64,000 nt of DNA from NCBI RefSeq assembly GCF_003952485.1, contig NZ_CP034447.1, forward strand, positions 2,866,501-2,930,500, in the 5' to 3' direction. Below the pieces are notes generated by a model, which was not told the DNA's origin, did no database searches, and saw only the letters and a program-made list of their open reading frames with translations. Below, piece by piece: positions 8,222-16,130 of this stretch (position 1 is its first letter; the number at the start of each line of letters is the position of its first letter). The translations under genes were made by a program, and so were the position numbers. This DNA is from Mesorhizobium sp. M1E.F.Ca.ET.045.02.1.1 (GTDB taxonomy: Bacteria; Pseudomonadota; Alphaproteobacteria; Rhizobiales; Rhizobiaceae).

Positions 8222-9409
8222 ATGGTCGGCGCATCGAAGTCGGAAACGGGAGGCGGCCCGATCCGCTACGGCATGGTCGGCGGCGGGCAGGGCGCCTTCA
8301 TCGGCGCGGTGCACCGGATCGCGGCGCGCATGGACAATGACTTCGTGCTGGTGGCCGGCGCGCTGTCGTCGAATCCGGAACGGGCAAAGGCTTCGGCCGA
8401 AGAACTCGGGCTCGATCCGTCGCGCAGCTACGGCTCCTACGCCGAGATGGCCAAGGCCGAGGCCAAGCGGCCGGACGGCATCGAAGCGGTGGCGATCGTC
8501 ACGCCCAACAACGTGCATGTGCCGGCGGCCAAGGCCTTTCTCGAGGCAGGCATCCACGTCATCTGCGACAAGCCGCTGGCGACTTCGCTCGCCGAAGCGA
8601 AGAAGCTCGCGACGCTGGTGGAAAAGACCGGCAAGGTGTTCGTGCTCACCCACAACTACACCGCCTATCCGATGATCCGCCAGGCGCGTGAGATGGTGGC
8701 CAAGGGCCAGCTTGGCGACATTCGCATCGTGCAGTCGGAATATCCGCAGGACTGGTTGACCGAGGACCTTGCCGCTACCGGCCAGAAGCAGGCCTCGTGG
8801 CGCTCGGACCCCAAGCAGGCCGGCGCCGGCGGCGCGCTCGGCGACATCGGCACGCATGCCTATAATCTTGCGCGTTTCGTTTCCGGCCTGGAGCTCGATT
8901 CGCTGTCGGCCGATCTCGATGCCTTCGTGCCGGGCCGGCAGCTCGACGACAATGTCAACGTCATGCTGCGCTTCAAGCCGGTCGGCAACAAGCATCCCGC
9001 CAAGGGCATGATCTGGGCCAGCCAAGTGGCGCCCGGCCACGAGAACGGGCTGAAGCTGCGCATCTACGGCTCGAAGGGCGGGCTCGAATGGGTGCAGGCC
9101 GACCCGAACTATCTGTGGTACACGCCGTTCGGCCAGCCGAAGCAGTTGCTGACCCGTGCCGGCGCCGGCGCGATGCCCGTGGCGGCGCGTGTAACGCGCG
9201 TGCCGTCCGGCCATCCGGAAGGCTATCTCGAAGGCTTCGCCAACATCTACCAGGAGGCCGCGCGGGCGATCCGGGCAGCACGGCGCAAAGGCGGCAAGCT
9301 GGCCAAGGATGTCGTCTTCCCGACGATCGCGGACGGCGTCGAAGGCATGGCCTTCATCGAGGCCTGTGTGAAGTCGTCGAAGAAGAATGGGGCGTGGACG
9401 AAGCTCTAG
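8222..9409 (+). CDS. Gfo/Idh/MocA family NAD(P)-dependent oxidoreductase
   Basis: 395 residues. N-terminal Rossmann domain with YGMVGGGQGAFIG near residues 16-28 and the EKP-like motif CDKPLATS near 119-126, where the Lys contacts cofactor and substrate. The C-terminal alpha/beta domain has DIGTHAYNLARFVSG (Asp-His pair, near 210). The family oxidises or reduces a sugar hydroxyl or inositol using NAD(P). ATG at 8222 is chosen because an AGGGA ribosome site precedes it by about 7 nt; the frame stays open upstream only through the repeat. It lies between two isomerase genes of the same operon. Confidence 0.88.
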   Translation: MVGASKSETGGGPIRYGMVGGGQGAFIGAVHRIAARMDNDFVLVAGALSSNPERAKASAEELGLDPSRSYGSYAEMAKAEAKRPDGIEAVAIVTPNNVHVPAAKAFLEAGIHVICDKPLATSLAEAKKLATLVEKTGKVFVLTHNYTAYPMIRQAREMVAKGQLGDIRIVQSEYPQDWLTEDLAATGQKQASWRSDPKQAGAGGALGDIGTHAYNLARFVSGLELDSLSADLDAFVPGRQLDDNVNVMLRFKPVGNKHPAKGMIWASQVAPGHENGLKLRIYGSKGGLEWVQADPNYLWYTPFGQPKQLLTRAGAGAMPVAARVTRVPSGHPEGYLEGFANIYQEAARAIRAARRKGGKLAKDVVFPTIADGVEGMAFIEACVKSSKKNGAWTKL

Positions 9410-9419
9410 GGGTGACGAT

Positions 9420-9537
9420 ATTCAGGTGAGGCCGGCCTGCAAACGGCGGCTTCCTGCGCTTCCGGTGCTCACGTACTTCAAGTACGCTCCGCTCCGGTTC
9501 TCGGAATCCGCCATTTTCGGCTCGGCCTGACCTGAAT
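9420..9537. repeat. Palindromic intergenic repeat
   Basis: Inverted repeat with outer arms ATTCAGGT (9420-9427) and ACCTGAAT (9530-9537), and a central palindrome CGTACTT-C-AAGTACG (9472-9486). It occupies nearly the whole gap between the oxidoreductase and the next isomerase gene. Confidence 0.75.
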
Positions 9538-9575
9538 CTCATCACCCCTCGTTCGAAGGTGATGAGGGAGAGGGG

Positions 9576-10433
9576 ATGTCGATGAAGATCGGCATGTGCA
9601 TGTTCCTGTGGACCACCAGCGTCTCGACGAAGCATGAGGCGCTGCTGAAGGACATCAAAGCAACCGGCTTCGACGGCGTCGAGATCCCGGTCTTCGCGGG
9701 CGGGCCTGACGACTACAAAAAGCTCGGCGAGATGCTCGACCGCATCGGCCTGGAACGCACCGCGGTCTCGGCCATGGGCGATCCGGCGATGAACCTGATC
9801 TCGCCCGATGCCGCGACGCGCAAGGCCGGTATCGACTACATGAAATGGGCGATCGACTGCAGCGCGGCGCTTGGCGCGAACCGGCTGAGCGGCCCGCTGC
9901 ACTCGACGCTGGGCGCCTTCTCCGGCAGCGGGCCGACAGCGGCCGAGAAGCAGCGTTCGATCGCCTCGCAGCGCGCCATCGGCGACCATGCCGGCAAGAA
10001 GGGCGTCACCGTTGGGCTGGAAGCGCTCAACCGCTTCGAATGCTACCTGGTGAACACGATGGACGATCTGTCGGAGCATATCGACGCGATCGACCGGCCT
10101 CACGTCAAGGCGATGTACGACACCTTCCACGCCAATATCGAGGAAGCCGATCCGATCGGCGCCTATACGCGCAATCGCAGGAACATTGTTCATATCCATA
10201 TTTCGGAGAATGACCGCGGCGTGCCGGGGCGCGGCCACGTCCCCTGGAAGGAGACTTTTTCAGCCATCCGCAAGAGCGGCTATGACGACTGGCTGACGAT
10301 TGAATCGTTTGGACGCTCGCTGAAGGACTTGGCAGCGGCGACGAAGGTGTGGCGCGATTTCGCCGAGAGCCCCGAGGCGGTGTACCGCGAAGGGTATAGG
10401 CATATCAGGGATGGGTGGAGGAAGGCGGCTTAG
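9576..10433 (+). CDS. D-psicose/D-tagatose 3-epimerase-like sugar isomerase
   Basis: 285 residues, the length typical of ketose 3-epimerases. The four metal ligands are in VGLEALNRFECY (Glu, near 150), MYDTFHANIEE (Asp, near 183), HIHISENDRG (His, near 209) and TIESFG (Glu, near 244), spaced as in D-psicose and L-ribulose 3-epimerases. It therefore probably epimerises a free ketose or keto-sugar acid at C3. Two ATGs (9576 and 9582) follow a GGGAGAGGGG ribosome site; both are plausible. Last gene of the plus-strand operon. Confidence 0.85.
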   Translation: MSMKIGMCMFLWTTSVSTKHEALLKDIKATGFDGVEIPVFAGGPDDYKKLGEMLDRIGLERTAVSAMGDPAMNLISPDAATRKAGIDYMKWAIDCSAALGANRLSGPLHSTLGAFSGSGPTAAEKQRSIASQRAIGDHAGKKGVTVGLEALNRFECYLVNTMDDLSEHIDAIDRPHVKAMYDTFHANIEEADPIGAYTRNRRNIVHIHISENDRGVPGRGHVPWKETFSAIRKSGYDDWLTIESFGRSLKDLAAATKVWRDFAESPEAVYREGYRHIRDGWRKAA

Positions 10434-10488
10434 AGGCCCTGCGCCTAGTCCAACTTCTATTTGCGTTCGCAACGGTTGCCAGGTGGTT

Positions 10489-10781
10489 CCCCCACTCCGT
10501 CTCGGCTTCGCCGAGCCACCTCTCCCCCCTCCGGAGGGAGAGGAAAGGGAGCCTCGTGGCTCGGGAGAGGAAGAAAGCCTCGGCCTAGACCGTGATGGCG
10601 TTTCGTTGAATCGCCACCACAATCTAAATCTTTGTTGGAGCATGATCTTTCTCCGAAAACCGGTTCCCACTTTTCGGGATCATGCTCTAGGAGGACAGGC
10701 GTCGGCTCGGACAGCCTGGCGCCTTTCCTCTACCCCGTCGATCGGGGGAGAGGTGTCGAGCGCAGCTCGACGGAGTGGGGG
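10489..10781. repeat. Long inverted repeat with another repeat nested inside
   Basis: The left arm begins CCCCCACTCCGTCTCGG at 10489 and the right arm ends CGACGGAGTGGGGG at 10781. The left arm is the same sequence as the left arm of the element at 23016-23201. The centre is expanded and contains the complete palindrome at 10638-10687, so one repeat appears to have entered another. This element fills most of the 398-bp gap (10434-10831) between the convergent epimerase and phnE genes. No gene is seen in the gap. Confidence 0.75.
10638..10687. repeat. GAGCATGATC / GATCATGCTC palindromic repeat
   Basis: Inverted repeat with arms GAGCATGATC (10638-10647) and GATCATGCTC (10678-10687) and a centre CCGAAAACCGGTTCCCACTT. 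This is a well-known type of short palindrome in Rhizobiales genomes (from memory). It is nested in the larger element 10489-10781. Confidence 0.8.
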
Positions 10782-10831
10782 TCGACCCTTGGCTCGGCGC
10801 TGCACGATGCCTGCGCCTATGGTTCACAAGG

Positions 10832-12196
10832 TTATCCCTGCGCGGCCTGCAGCCGGTTGTAGTCATGCAGCGTGCGGCTCAGCCGCCTGCGCAGGAAGTT
10901 CGAGATGTTGTCGAAGATGAAGACGACGAGCAGCGTCAACAGCACCATGTAGAAGACGTTCGCCCAGTTAGAATTGGTGCGCATCGCTTCCCAAAGCTTC
11001 AAGCCGATGCCGCCGGCGCCGACGGCGCCGATGATGGTCGCGCCGCGGGTGTTCGATTCCCACTGGTAGAGTGTCTGGCTGATGAAGATCGGCACCACCT
11101 CCGGCAGCACGCCGTAGCGCTGCACGAGCAGGCCGTTGGCGCCGGTCGACAGCACGCCTTCGCGCGGCTTGTCGTCGATGTTCTCCAGCGCCTCGGAATA
11201 GGTTTTGCCGAGCGTGCCGATCTCGGTGAAGAAGATGGCGGCGCTGCCGGCGAGCGGGCCGGGGCCGAAGGCGCGGGTGAAGAACAGCGCCCAGATCAGC
11301 ATGTCGACCGAGCGCATGAAATCGAAGAAGCGCTTCAGGACCTGGCTGAGCAGGCCGCTCGGCGTGATGTTGCGGGCGGCGAAGAAGGCCAGCGGGAAGG
11401 CGACGATGCCGCCGAGCAGCGTGCCGAGGAACGCCATGACGATGGTCTGCAAGAGCTTCGTCCAGACGTCGCCATGCTGCCACTGCGCGTTGTTCCAGAT
11501 GTTGTCGGCGGCTAAAGCCAGGTTCGACGTGCCGGGCTTGAGCTCAGGCCCCGAAAGGATCAGCGAAAACACCTCGCCGGCCGACTTGCCGAAGAAGGGC
11601 GAGCGGGTGTCGAAGACGAAATTCGCCCAGCCAAGGAAGCGCTTGCGCACCTTGACGCGGTCGACGGTGATGCGCACCTCGCCGGCAAAGCCCATCTTGG
11701 CGACGACCTCGTCATCATGCACGGTCACCCAGTCCGGCACCGGGCCGGACACCTGCGGCTTGCCGCTGGTGAGCGACACAGGCACCCTCTGGCCATTGGC
11801 GACGATTGTCGCCCTGGTCTTGTCGAAGATGACGGACTTTGCATTGCCGTCGATCTGCACGGTGAAGGTGCCGTCGGGATTCCTGATCACCCAGTCCGGA
11901 TTGGGGTTCTCGCCAAGCGCGGAAAAGCGCGGATACTTCGGCGTGATCTGTGGCTGGTCGAGGCGGAATTCCGGCTGCAGGTCGTAGCTGATCCATTGCG
12001 ACAGGAAGAGCGGCAGGCGCTCCCAATGCGATTCTTTCAGCACCTGCGGCAGGCTGAAGAACCACAAGGCATAGGCGAGATAGAGCACCGTGCCCGCGAT
12101 CAGCAGCAGCGGCCAGAAGCGCCTGTAGGCCGGCCGCTGGAATATCTGCGGGTGGCGTTCCTCGATGGCCCTGATTTCGTCGACTGTCATAGCCAT
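10832..12196 (-). CDS. phnE: Phosphonate ABC transporter permease PhnE (second copy)
   Basis: About 454-residue inner-membrane permease of the phosphonate importer. A first transmembrane segment lies near residues 30-48, then a long periplasmic insertion (about 60-230), then the permease core (WTKLLQTIVMAFLGTLLGGIVA onward) with the EAA-type loop around GVLSTGANGLLVQRYGVLPEVVP. ATG at 12196 lies just after the stop of the first phnE; a TTG at 12202 would overlap that stop. The large extracytoplasmic insertion makes it longer than the first permease (319 residues). Last gene of the phnCDEE unit. Confidence 0.93.
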   Translation of the reverse strand: MAMTVDEIRAIEERHPQIFQRPAYRRFWPLLLIAGTVLYLAYALWFFSLPQVLKESHWERLPLFLSQWISYDLQPEFRLDQPQITPKYPRFSALGENPNPDWVIRNPDGTFTVQIDGNAKSVIFDKTRATIVANGQRVPVSLTSGKPQVSGPVPDWVTVHDDEVVAKMGFAGEVRITVDRVKVRKRFLGWANFVFDTRSPFFGKSAGEVFSLILSGPELKPGTSNLALAADNIWNNAQWQHGDVWTKLLQTIVMAFLGTLLGGIVAFPLAFFAARNITPSGLLSQVLKRFFDFMRSVDMLIWALFFTRAFGPGPLAGSAAIFFTEIGTLGKTYSEALENIDDKPREGVLSTGANGLLVQRYGVLPEVVPIFISQTLYQWESNTRGATIIGAVGAGGIGLKLWEAMRTNSNWANVFYMVLLTLLVVFIFDNISNFLRRRLSRTLHDYNRLQAAQG

Positions 12197-12198
12197 GG

Positions 12199-13158
12199 TC
12201 AAGCAGCGCTCATCAGGAAGGCCTGCTCGCCGACCAGTTTGCGGCGCAGCCAGGCGGAGAACTGGTCGACGAGGAAGATGGTGACAAAGAGCAGCAGCAC
12301 CAGCGCCAACGTCTTGGCGCCGAAGCCGCGCGAGATCGAAAGCTTCAGCTCCTCGCCGATGCCACCGCCGCCGACGGCGCCCATGATGGTCGAGATGCGC
12401 ACGTTGATCTCGATCCTGAGCAGCGTGTAGGACATGAAATTGGGCAGCACCTGCGGCAGGTCGGCGAAGCGCACGCGCTCGATCCAGTTGGCGCCGACCG
12501 CGCGCAGACCCTCCTCGGGACGCATGTCGATGTTCTCGTTGATCTCGTAGAACAGCTTGCCCAGCGCGCCGATCGAATGCAGGCCGATGGCGATGATGGC
12601 GGCGACCGGACCGATCGAGACGATGGCTGCGAACAGCCCGGCGATGACGATCTCCGGGAAAGCGCGCAGCAGTTCCATGAAACGCTTGACGACGAGCCGC
12701 AGGATCGGGCTCGGCGTCAGGTTGCGCGCGGCGATGAAGGAGAAGGGAACGGCAAAGACGAAGCCGATAAAGGTCGAGACCAGCGCCACGTTGACGGTGG
12801 TCAGCATCAGCTCGAAATATTCGGGGATGTAGATGCCGCCCCAGATGTAGACGCGGCCGAGCGGGAAGTTGAATTCCTGCGTGCCCTTGTCATGCGGCGA
12901 GGCGATGTCGAACAGCGCCCGCCAGACGTCGTTCCAGTCCTTCGGGATCAGCCAGCTCAGGAAATCCAGGATATGCGGCAGCCGGTCGAAGAAATGGCCG
13001 GCATTGGCCTCGTCGGCGAACCACATCGTCGCGAACATGGCGACAAGCAGCAGGCCGGCGCCTAGCGCGGTGTAGAAGCGGCGAAGCGAGGTCTGGCGCC
13101 GCCAGGCGTCCGCCTGCTGCCGGGTTGCTTCGGAGTGGATTGTCGCTGAGGCTGTCAT
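12199..13158 (-). CDS. phnE: Phosphonate ABC transporter permease PhnE (first copy)
   Basis: About 319-residue permease partner in the phosphonate importer PhnCDE. Transmembrane segments are near residues 30-48, 110-135, 150-175 and in the C-terminal half. The EAA-like cytoplasmic loop is near RPEEGLRAVGANWIERVRFADLPQVLP. ATG at 13158 is preferred because the longer frame would begin with TTG inside the hairpin at 13172-13203. The stop is next to the start of the second permease. The upstream hairpin separates it from phnD and may lower permease expression relative to the binding protein. Confidence 0.93.
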   Translation of the reverse strand: MTASATIHSEATRQQADAWRRQTSLRRFYTALGAGLLLVAMFATMWFADEANAGHFFDRLPHILDFLSWLIPKDWNDVWRALFDIASPHDKGTQEFNFPLGRVYIWGGIYIPEYFELMLTTVNVALVSTFIGFVFAVPFSFIAARNLTPSPILRLVVKRFMELLRAFPEIVIAGLFAAIVSIGPVAAIIAIGLHSIGALGKLFYEINENIDMRPEEGLRAVGANWIERVRFADLPQVLPNFMSYTLLRIEINVRISTIMGAVGGGGIGEELKLSISRGFGAKTLALVLLLFVTIFLVDQFSAWLRRKLVGEQAFLMSAA

Positions 13159-13171
13159 GATCGGAGCATGC

Positions 13172-13203
13172 AAAAAGGGCGGCGTTTCAAAACGCCGCCC
13201 TTT
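13172..13203 (-). terminator. Strong hairpin after phnD (attenuating terminator)
   Basis: Read on the minus strand, a stem of 14 bp (GGGCGGCG core, arms 13177-13187 and 13190-13200 plus A/T pairs) is followed by a run of five T. It lies between phnD and phnE inside the operon. Its likely role is partial termination, or 3'-end protection of the phnD message. This is inferred from structure. Confidence 0.8.
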
Positions 13204-13216
13204 CTTCCTGATGCCG

Positions 13217-14125
13217 TCAGCCGCCGATCGCGGCTTTGCGGGCCTCGACGATGACTTTGTAGAAGTCCGGCTTCACCGGGACATAGCCGGTGAAATCGCC
13301 GCCCTCGACGCCCTCGAAGCAGGGCTTGTCCTTGCCCGGGAGGGCGGTGAAGAAGTCGGTGAGCTTGGCAGTCATGTCGGCGCCGATCGCTGTGCGGACA
13401 ACCAGCGGGCCGTTCGGGATCAGGCCCGAGCGCCAGACTTCGACGAAGTCGTTCGGGTCGACGGCGCCCTTGGCGACTTCCTTGTGGAAGGTGCCGGAGG
13501 TGTAGCCGTTCTTGAAGTCGCCGATGCCGGAGGAATCGTCCACCGCCACGTCGACCTTGCCGTCGCGAACGGCCAGAACGTTGTTCTCATGGCCGCCATT
13601 GAACTGGGTCGAGGCGAAATAGGTCTCGTTGGAGGCGCCGGTGTCCTTCGGAATCTGGGTCAGCGGGATCAGATAGCCCGAAGTCGAATCCGGATCGGCA
13701 TAGCCGAGCTTCTTGCCCTTGGCCGACTTGATGTCGGTGATGCCGGAAGTCTTCAGCGCCAGGCCGATCGAATAGTAGCCGGTCGAGCCATCGGTCTGCT
13801 TGGTGGTGAGGATCGGGGTGACCGCGTTCGGGTCCTTGAGGTAGACGCTGGCATAGCCGGACGCGCCGAGCTCGGCGAAGTCGAGCGTGCCGCCGAGCAG
13901 ACCCTGGATGACGCCGTCATAGTCGGCGGCCGGGAACAGCGACACCTTCTCGAAGCCGAATTCGGCCTTGAGGTGGTCGGCAAGGCACTGGTAGTTGCGC
14001 AGGCGGTCGGTCTCGTTCTCACCGCCGAGGATGCCGACGCGGAACTCCTTGATGTCGGCGGCGTGAGCGGCGCTTGCCGCCATGGCCAGCATCGATACGG
14101 CGCCAAAAACCATTTTCCTGAACAT
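13217..14125 (-). CDS. phnD: Phosphonate ABC transporter substrate-binding protein PhnD
   Basis: 302-residue periplasmic binding protein. The signal peptide is MFRKMVFGAVSMLAMAASAA, with cleavage near AHA-AD (residue 22). The mature part has the family features FRVGILGGENE near the N-terminus and LGASGYASVYLKDP, YYSIGLALK and YADPDSTSGYLIP in the ligand-binding lobes. It binds alkylphosphonates or related phosphonates and delivers them to the two PhnE permeases and PhnC. AGGAGAGAG precedes the ATG by about 6 nt. Strong expression relative to the permeases is suggested by the hairpin downstream. Confidence 0.95.
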   Translation of the reverse strand: MFRKMVFGAVSMLAMAASAAHAADIKEFRVGILGGENETDRLRNYQCLADHLKAEFGFEKVSLFPAADYDGVIQGLLGGTLDFAELGASGYASVYLKDPNAVTPILTTKQTDGSTGYYSIGLALKTSGITDIKSAKGKKLGYADPDSTSGYLIPLTQIPKDTGASNETYFASTQFNGGHENNVLAVRDGKVDVAVDDSSGIGDFKNGYTSGTFHKEVAKGAVDPNDFVEVWRSGLIPNGPLVVRTAIGADMTAKLTDFFTALPGKDKPCFEGVEGGDFTGYVPVKPDFYKVIVEARKAAIGG

Positions 14126-14268
14126 TTTGATCTCTCTCCTGTTGCTCCGGCTGCGCGCCGGTGACGTTCGAATTTTTGAGTTTTGCCTTTGACGCGGACG
14201 GGCGATCCGGGTTGCTCTTTGCCGAAATCCACGATTTGCCCGGAGCGGCTACAGCCCGGGCAATGGAC

Positions 14269-15126
14269 TCAGTAGCCAGGGAAGGCCGGTTCGAGCGGTC
14301 CGGCGGATGCGGTGATCTTCGGCTTGACGGTGACGCTGGTCGACGTGATCGCCTCGGAGATCTCGACGCCGTTGGCATCGGCGCCATAGACGGTGCGCAC
14401 GGCGTCGCGGTCGAGATCCTCGGGCGCGCCGTCGAACACGACCTTGCCGGCGGCCATGCCGATGATGCGGGTGCAGTAGGCGCGGGCGGTGTCCAGCGTA
14501 TGCAGGTTGGTGACGACGGTGATGCCTTCGCGCAGGTTGATGTCGCGCAGCGAATCCATGACCACCTTGGCGTTGAGCGGGTCGAGCGAGGCGATCGGCT
14601 CGTCGGCCAGAAGCACCTTCGGCTGCTGCATCATGGCGCGCGCGATCGCCACGCGCTGCTGCTGGCCGCCGGAAAGCGTGCCGGCCGGCTGCAGCGCGGT
14701 GCGGGCGATGTCGAGGCGCTCGAGAGCCGCCACCGCCTCCGCGCATTCGGTGCGCGAGAACATGCCGAGCAGGTTGGAAAGCGTCGAGCGATGGTTGAGG
14801 CGGCCGAGCAGAACGTTGGTCAGGACGTCGAGGCGCGGCACGAGGTTGAACTGCTGGAAGATCATGGCGCAGTCGCGCTGCCAGCGGCGCAGCGGCGAGC
14901 CCTGCAGGCGGGAAACGTCGGAGCCGTCAAAAAAAATCGATCCCTGGCTGGGATCGATGAGACGGTTGATCATGCGCAATAACGTCGACTTGCCGGCGCC
15001 GGAACGGCCGATGATGCCGACCATCTGGCCCTGCGGGATCGATACGTTGATGTCGCTGACCGCGGTGTTCTTGCCAAATCGTCGGGTTACGCCGCGGATT
15101 TCCAACGTGGCCGATGATGCTGACAT
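14269..15126 (-). CDS. phnC: Phosphonate ABC transporter ATP-binding protein PhnC
   Basis: 285-residue ABC ATPase. Walker A is GRSGAGKST near residue 40, Q-loop [15 protein letters not shown], signature [14 protein letters not shown] and Walker [13 protein letters not shown]. The His-loop region reads [16 protein letters not shown], normal for PhnC. A C-terminal tail of about 30 residues extends beyond the core. It is first in the phnCDEE unit. A candidate Pho box lies upstream at 15197-15214, suggesting phosphate-starvation control by PhoB. Confidence 0.95.
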   Translation of the reverse strand: MSASSATLEIRGVTRRFGKNTAVSDINVSIPQGQMVGIIGRSGAGKSTLLRMINRLIDPSQGSIFFDGSDVSRLQGSPLRRWQRDCAMIFQQFNLVPRLDVLTNVLLGRLNHRSTLSNLLGMFSRTECAEAVAALERLDIARTALQPAGTLSGGQQQRVAIARAMMQQPKVLLADEPIASLDPLNAKVVMDSLRDINLREGITVVTNLHTLDTARAYCTRIIGMAAGKVVFDGAPEDLDRDAVRTVYGADANGVEISEAITSTSVTVKPKITASAGPLEPAFPGY

Positions 15127-15196
15127 GGCAAGACTCCGGTACGTCGCAGTTTTGAAGGTCCGTTAACCTTCGCTAGCGCAGCCCCATGAAGCTGGG

Positions 15197-15214
15197 GTGT
15201 CGGATTGATGTCAG
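15197..15214 (-). promoter_or_regulatory. Candidate Pho box upstream of phnC
   Basis: On the minus strand the sequence is CTGACAT-CAAT-CCGACAC: two 7-bp units separated by 4 bp, matching the layout of the PhoB site (CTGTCAT-N4-CTGTCAT/C) at 11 of 14 positions in the two repeat units. It lies about 70 bp before the phnC start. PhoB control of phn genes in rhizobia is established; binding here is inferred. Confidence 0.5.
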
Positions 15215-15248
15215 TTTTGTTACGACCCACAGGCAGGAATCGTCGTTT

Positions 15249-15297
15249 ATGCACGTCGTTGTCCCAAAACCGCTGGGCACCTTTGGGCGACATGCAC
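15249..15297. repeat. Palindromic intergenic repeat, second copy of the 488-540 type
   Basis: Outer arms TGCACGTCG (15250-15258) and CGACATGCA (15288-15296), inner CCCAAA/TTTGGG. The sequence is nearly identical to the element at 488-540. It lies between the 2H phosphoesterase gene and phnC, ending 5 bp from the stop codon of the former. Confidence 0.8.
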
Positions 15298-15301
15298 GGG
15301 C

Positions 15302-16012
15302 TCATCCAAGGACCAGCAATTCCTCGAAGTGCTTCATGTCCTTGAAGCTGCAGAAGGCCGGCGGGCGCAATTCGATCACTGGAGCCTCGCGGTCGAGGAA
15401 CGACAGGCAGTCGTCGAACAGGTCCTGCCAGGCTGACACTCGTTCGTCGGCGAGGCGGCGGATCTGGTAAGCGAAGGTGATGTGGAAGATGTAGCTGTCG
15501 TGGTCGGGGTGACGATAGCCGAACGGCACCGACAGCGCGTCACGCCATGCCTTGAGGATAGCACGGTCCTCTTCCGTGGCACCGGCGACCGTCAGGCCGT
15601 TTGGCGTGACGCCGATGGCCTTGATCCTGAATGCACCGTTGCCCTCGAAGCCCTGCAGCCGCTCCAGATAGAGGCGAGTGATGTCGTCGATGCTGGTGTT
15701 CAACGGCACATCGGAAGGCCAGTAGGGAAGGCGGCGCCGGTATTCTATGATGCCCTGGAACAGGGTCATATGCAGGCTGGAGATCGGCGTGAAGGCGAGG
15801 CGATCGGCGTCGGGCATGGAGAGGATACGCTCGCGCACCGCGATGATTGCGGCTTCGGATGGCGAGCCCTCGACGAGGTGGCTGACAACGGTGTTGCCCG
15901 GCTCGAAAAGGAAATTGCCCGATGTGTCATAGCGGGTGCCGAGATGCATCGGCGGCATCGGGTTGGTGCCTTCGAAGAAGGAGGCAAGCGAGGGTCTGAC
16001 TTTGTCGAGCAT
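15302..16012 (-). CDS. DUF1868-type 2H phosphoesterase-like protein in the phn locus
   Basis: 236 residues. Two HxT motifs mark the 2H phosphoesterase fold: SLHMTLFQGI near residue 84 and IFHITFAYQI near 180. The N-terminus (HLGTRYDTSGNFLFEPGNTVVSHL) matches what I recall of DUF1868. 2H enzymes open cyclic phosphodiesters or cleave 2',5' bonds. The gene sits on the phn strand between the hexapeptide transferase and phnC, where rhizobial phn loci often hold a related family (DUF1045) together with phnN and phnM. A role in opening the cyclic ribose phosphate made by C-P lyase is a hypothesis. AGGGAG precedes the ATG by about 7 nt. Confidence 0.8.
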   Translation of the reverse strand: MLDKVRPSLASFFEGTNPMPPMHLGTRYDTSGNFLFEPGNTVVSHLVEGSPSEAAIIAVRERILSMPDADRLAFTPISSLHMTLFQGIIEYRRRLPYWPSDVPLNTSIDDITRLYLERLQGFEGNGAFRIKAIGVTPNGLTVAGATEEDRAILKAWRDALSVPFGYRHPDHDSYIFHITFAYQIRRLADERVSAWQDLFDDCLSFLDREAPVIELRPPAFCSFKDMKHFEELLVLG

Positions 16013-16130
16013 GGCGATCTCCCTGGGGGAGATCGCCTCTGCCCGAGTCGTGTGTCAAGGATGTGAATGGTGAAGGCTTCCCCAGCCCGAACCTTGTTGT
16101 CCGCCATTCACTATTGACCATTCACGAGAT

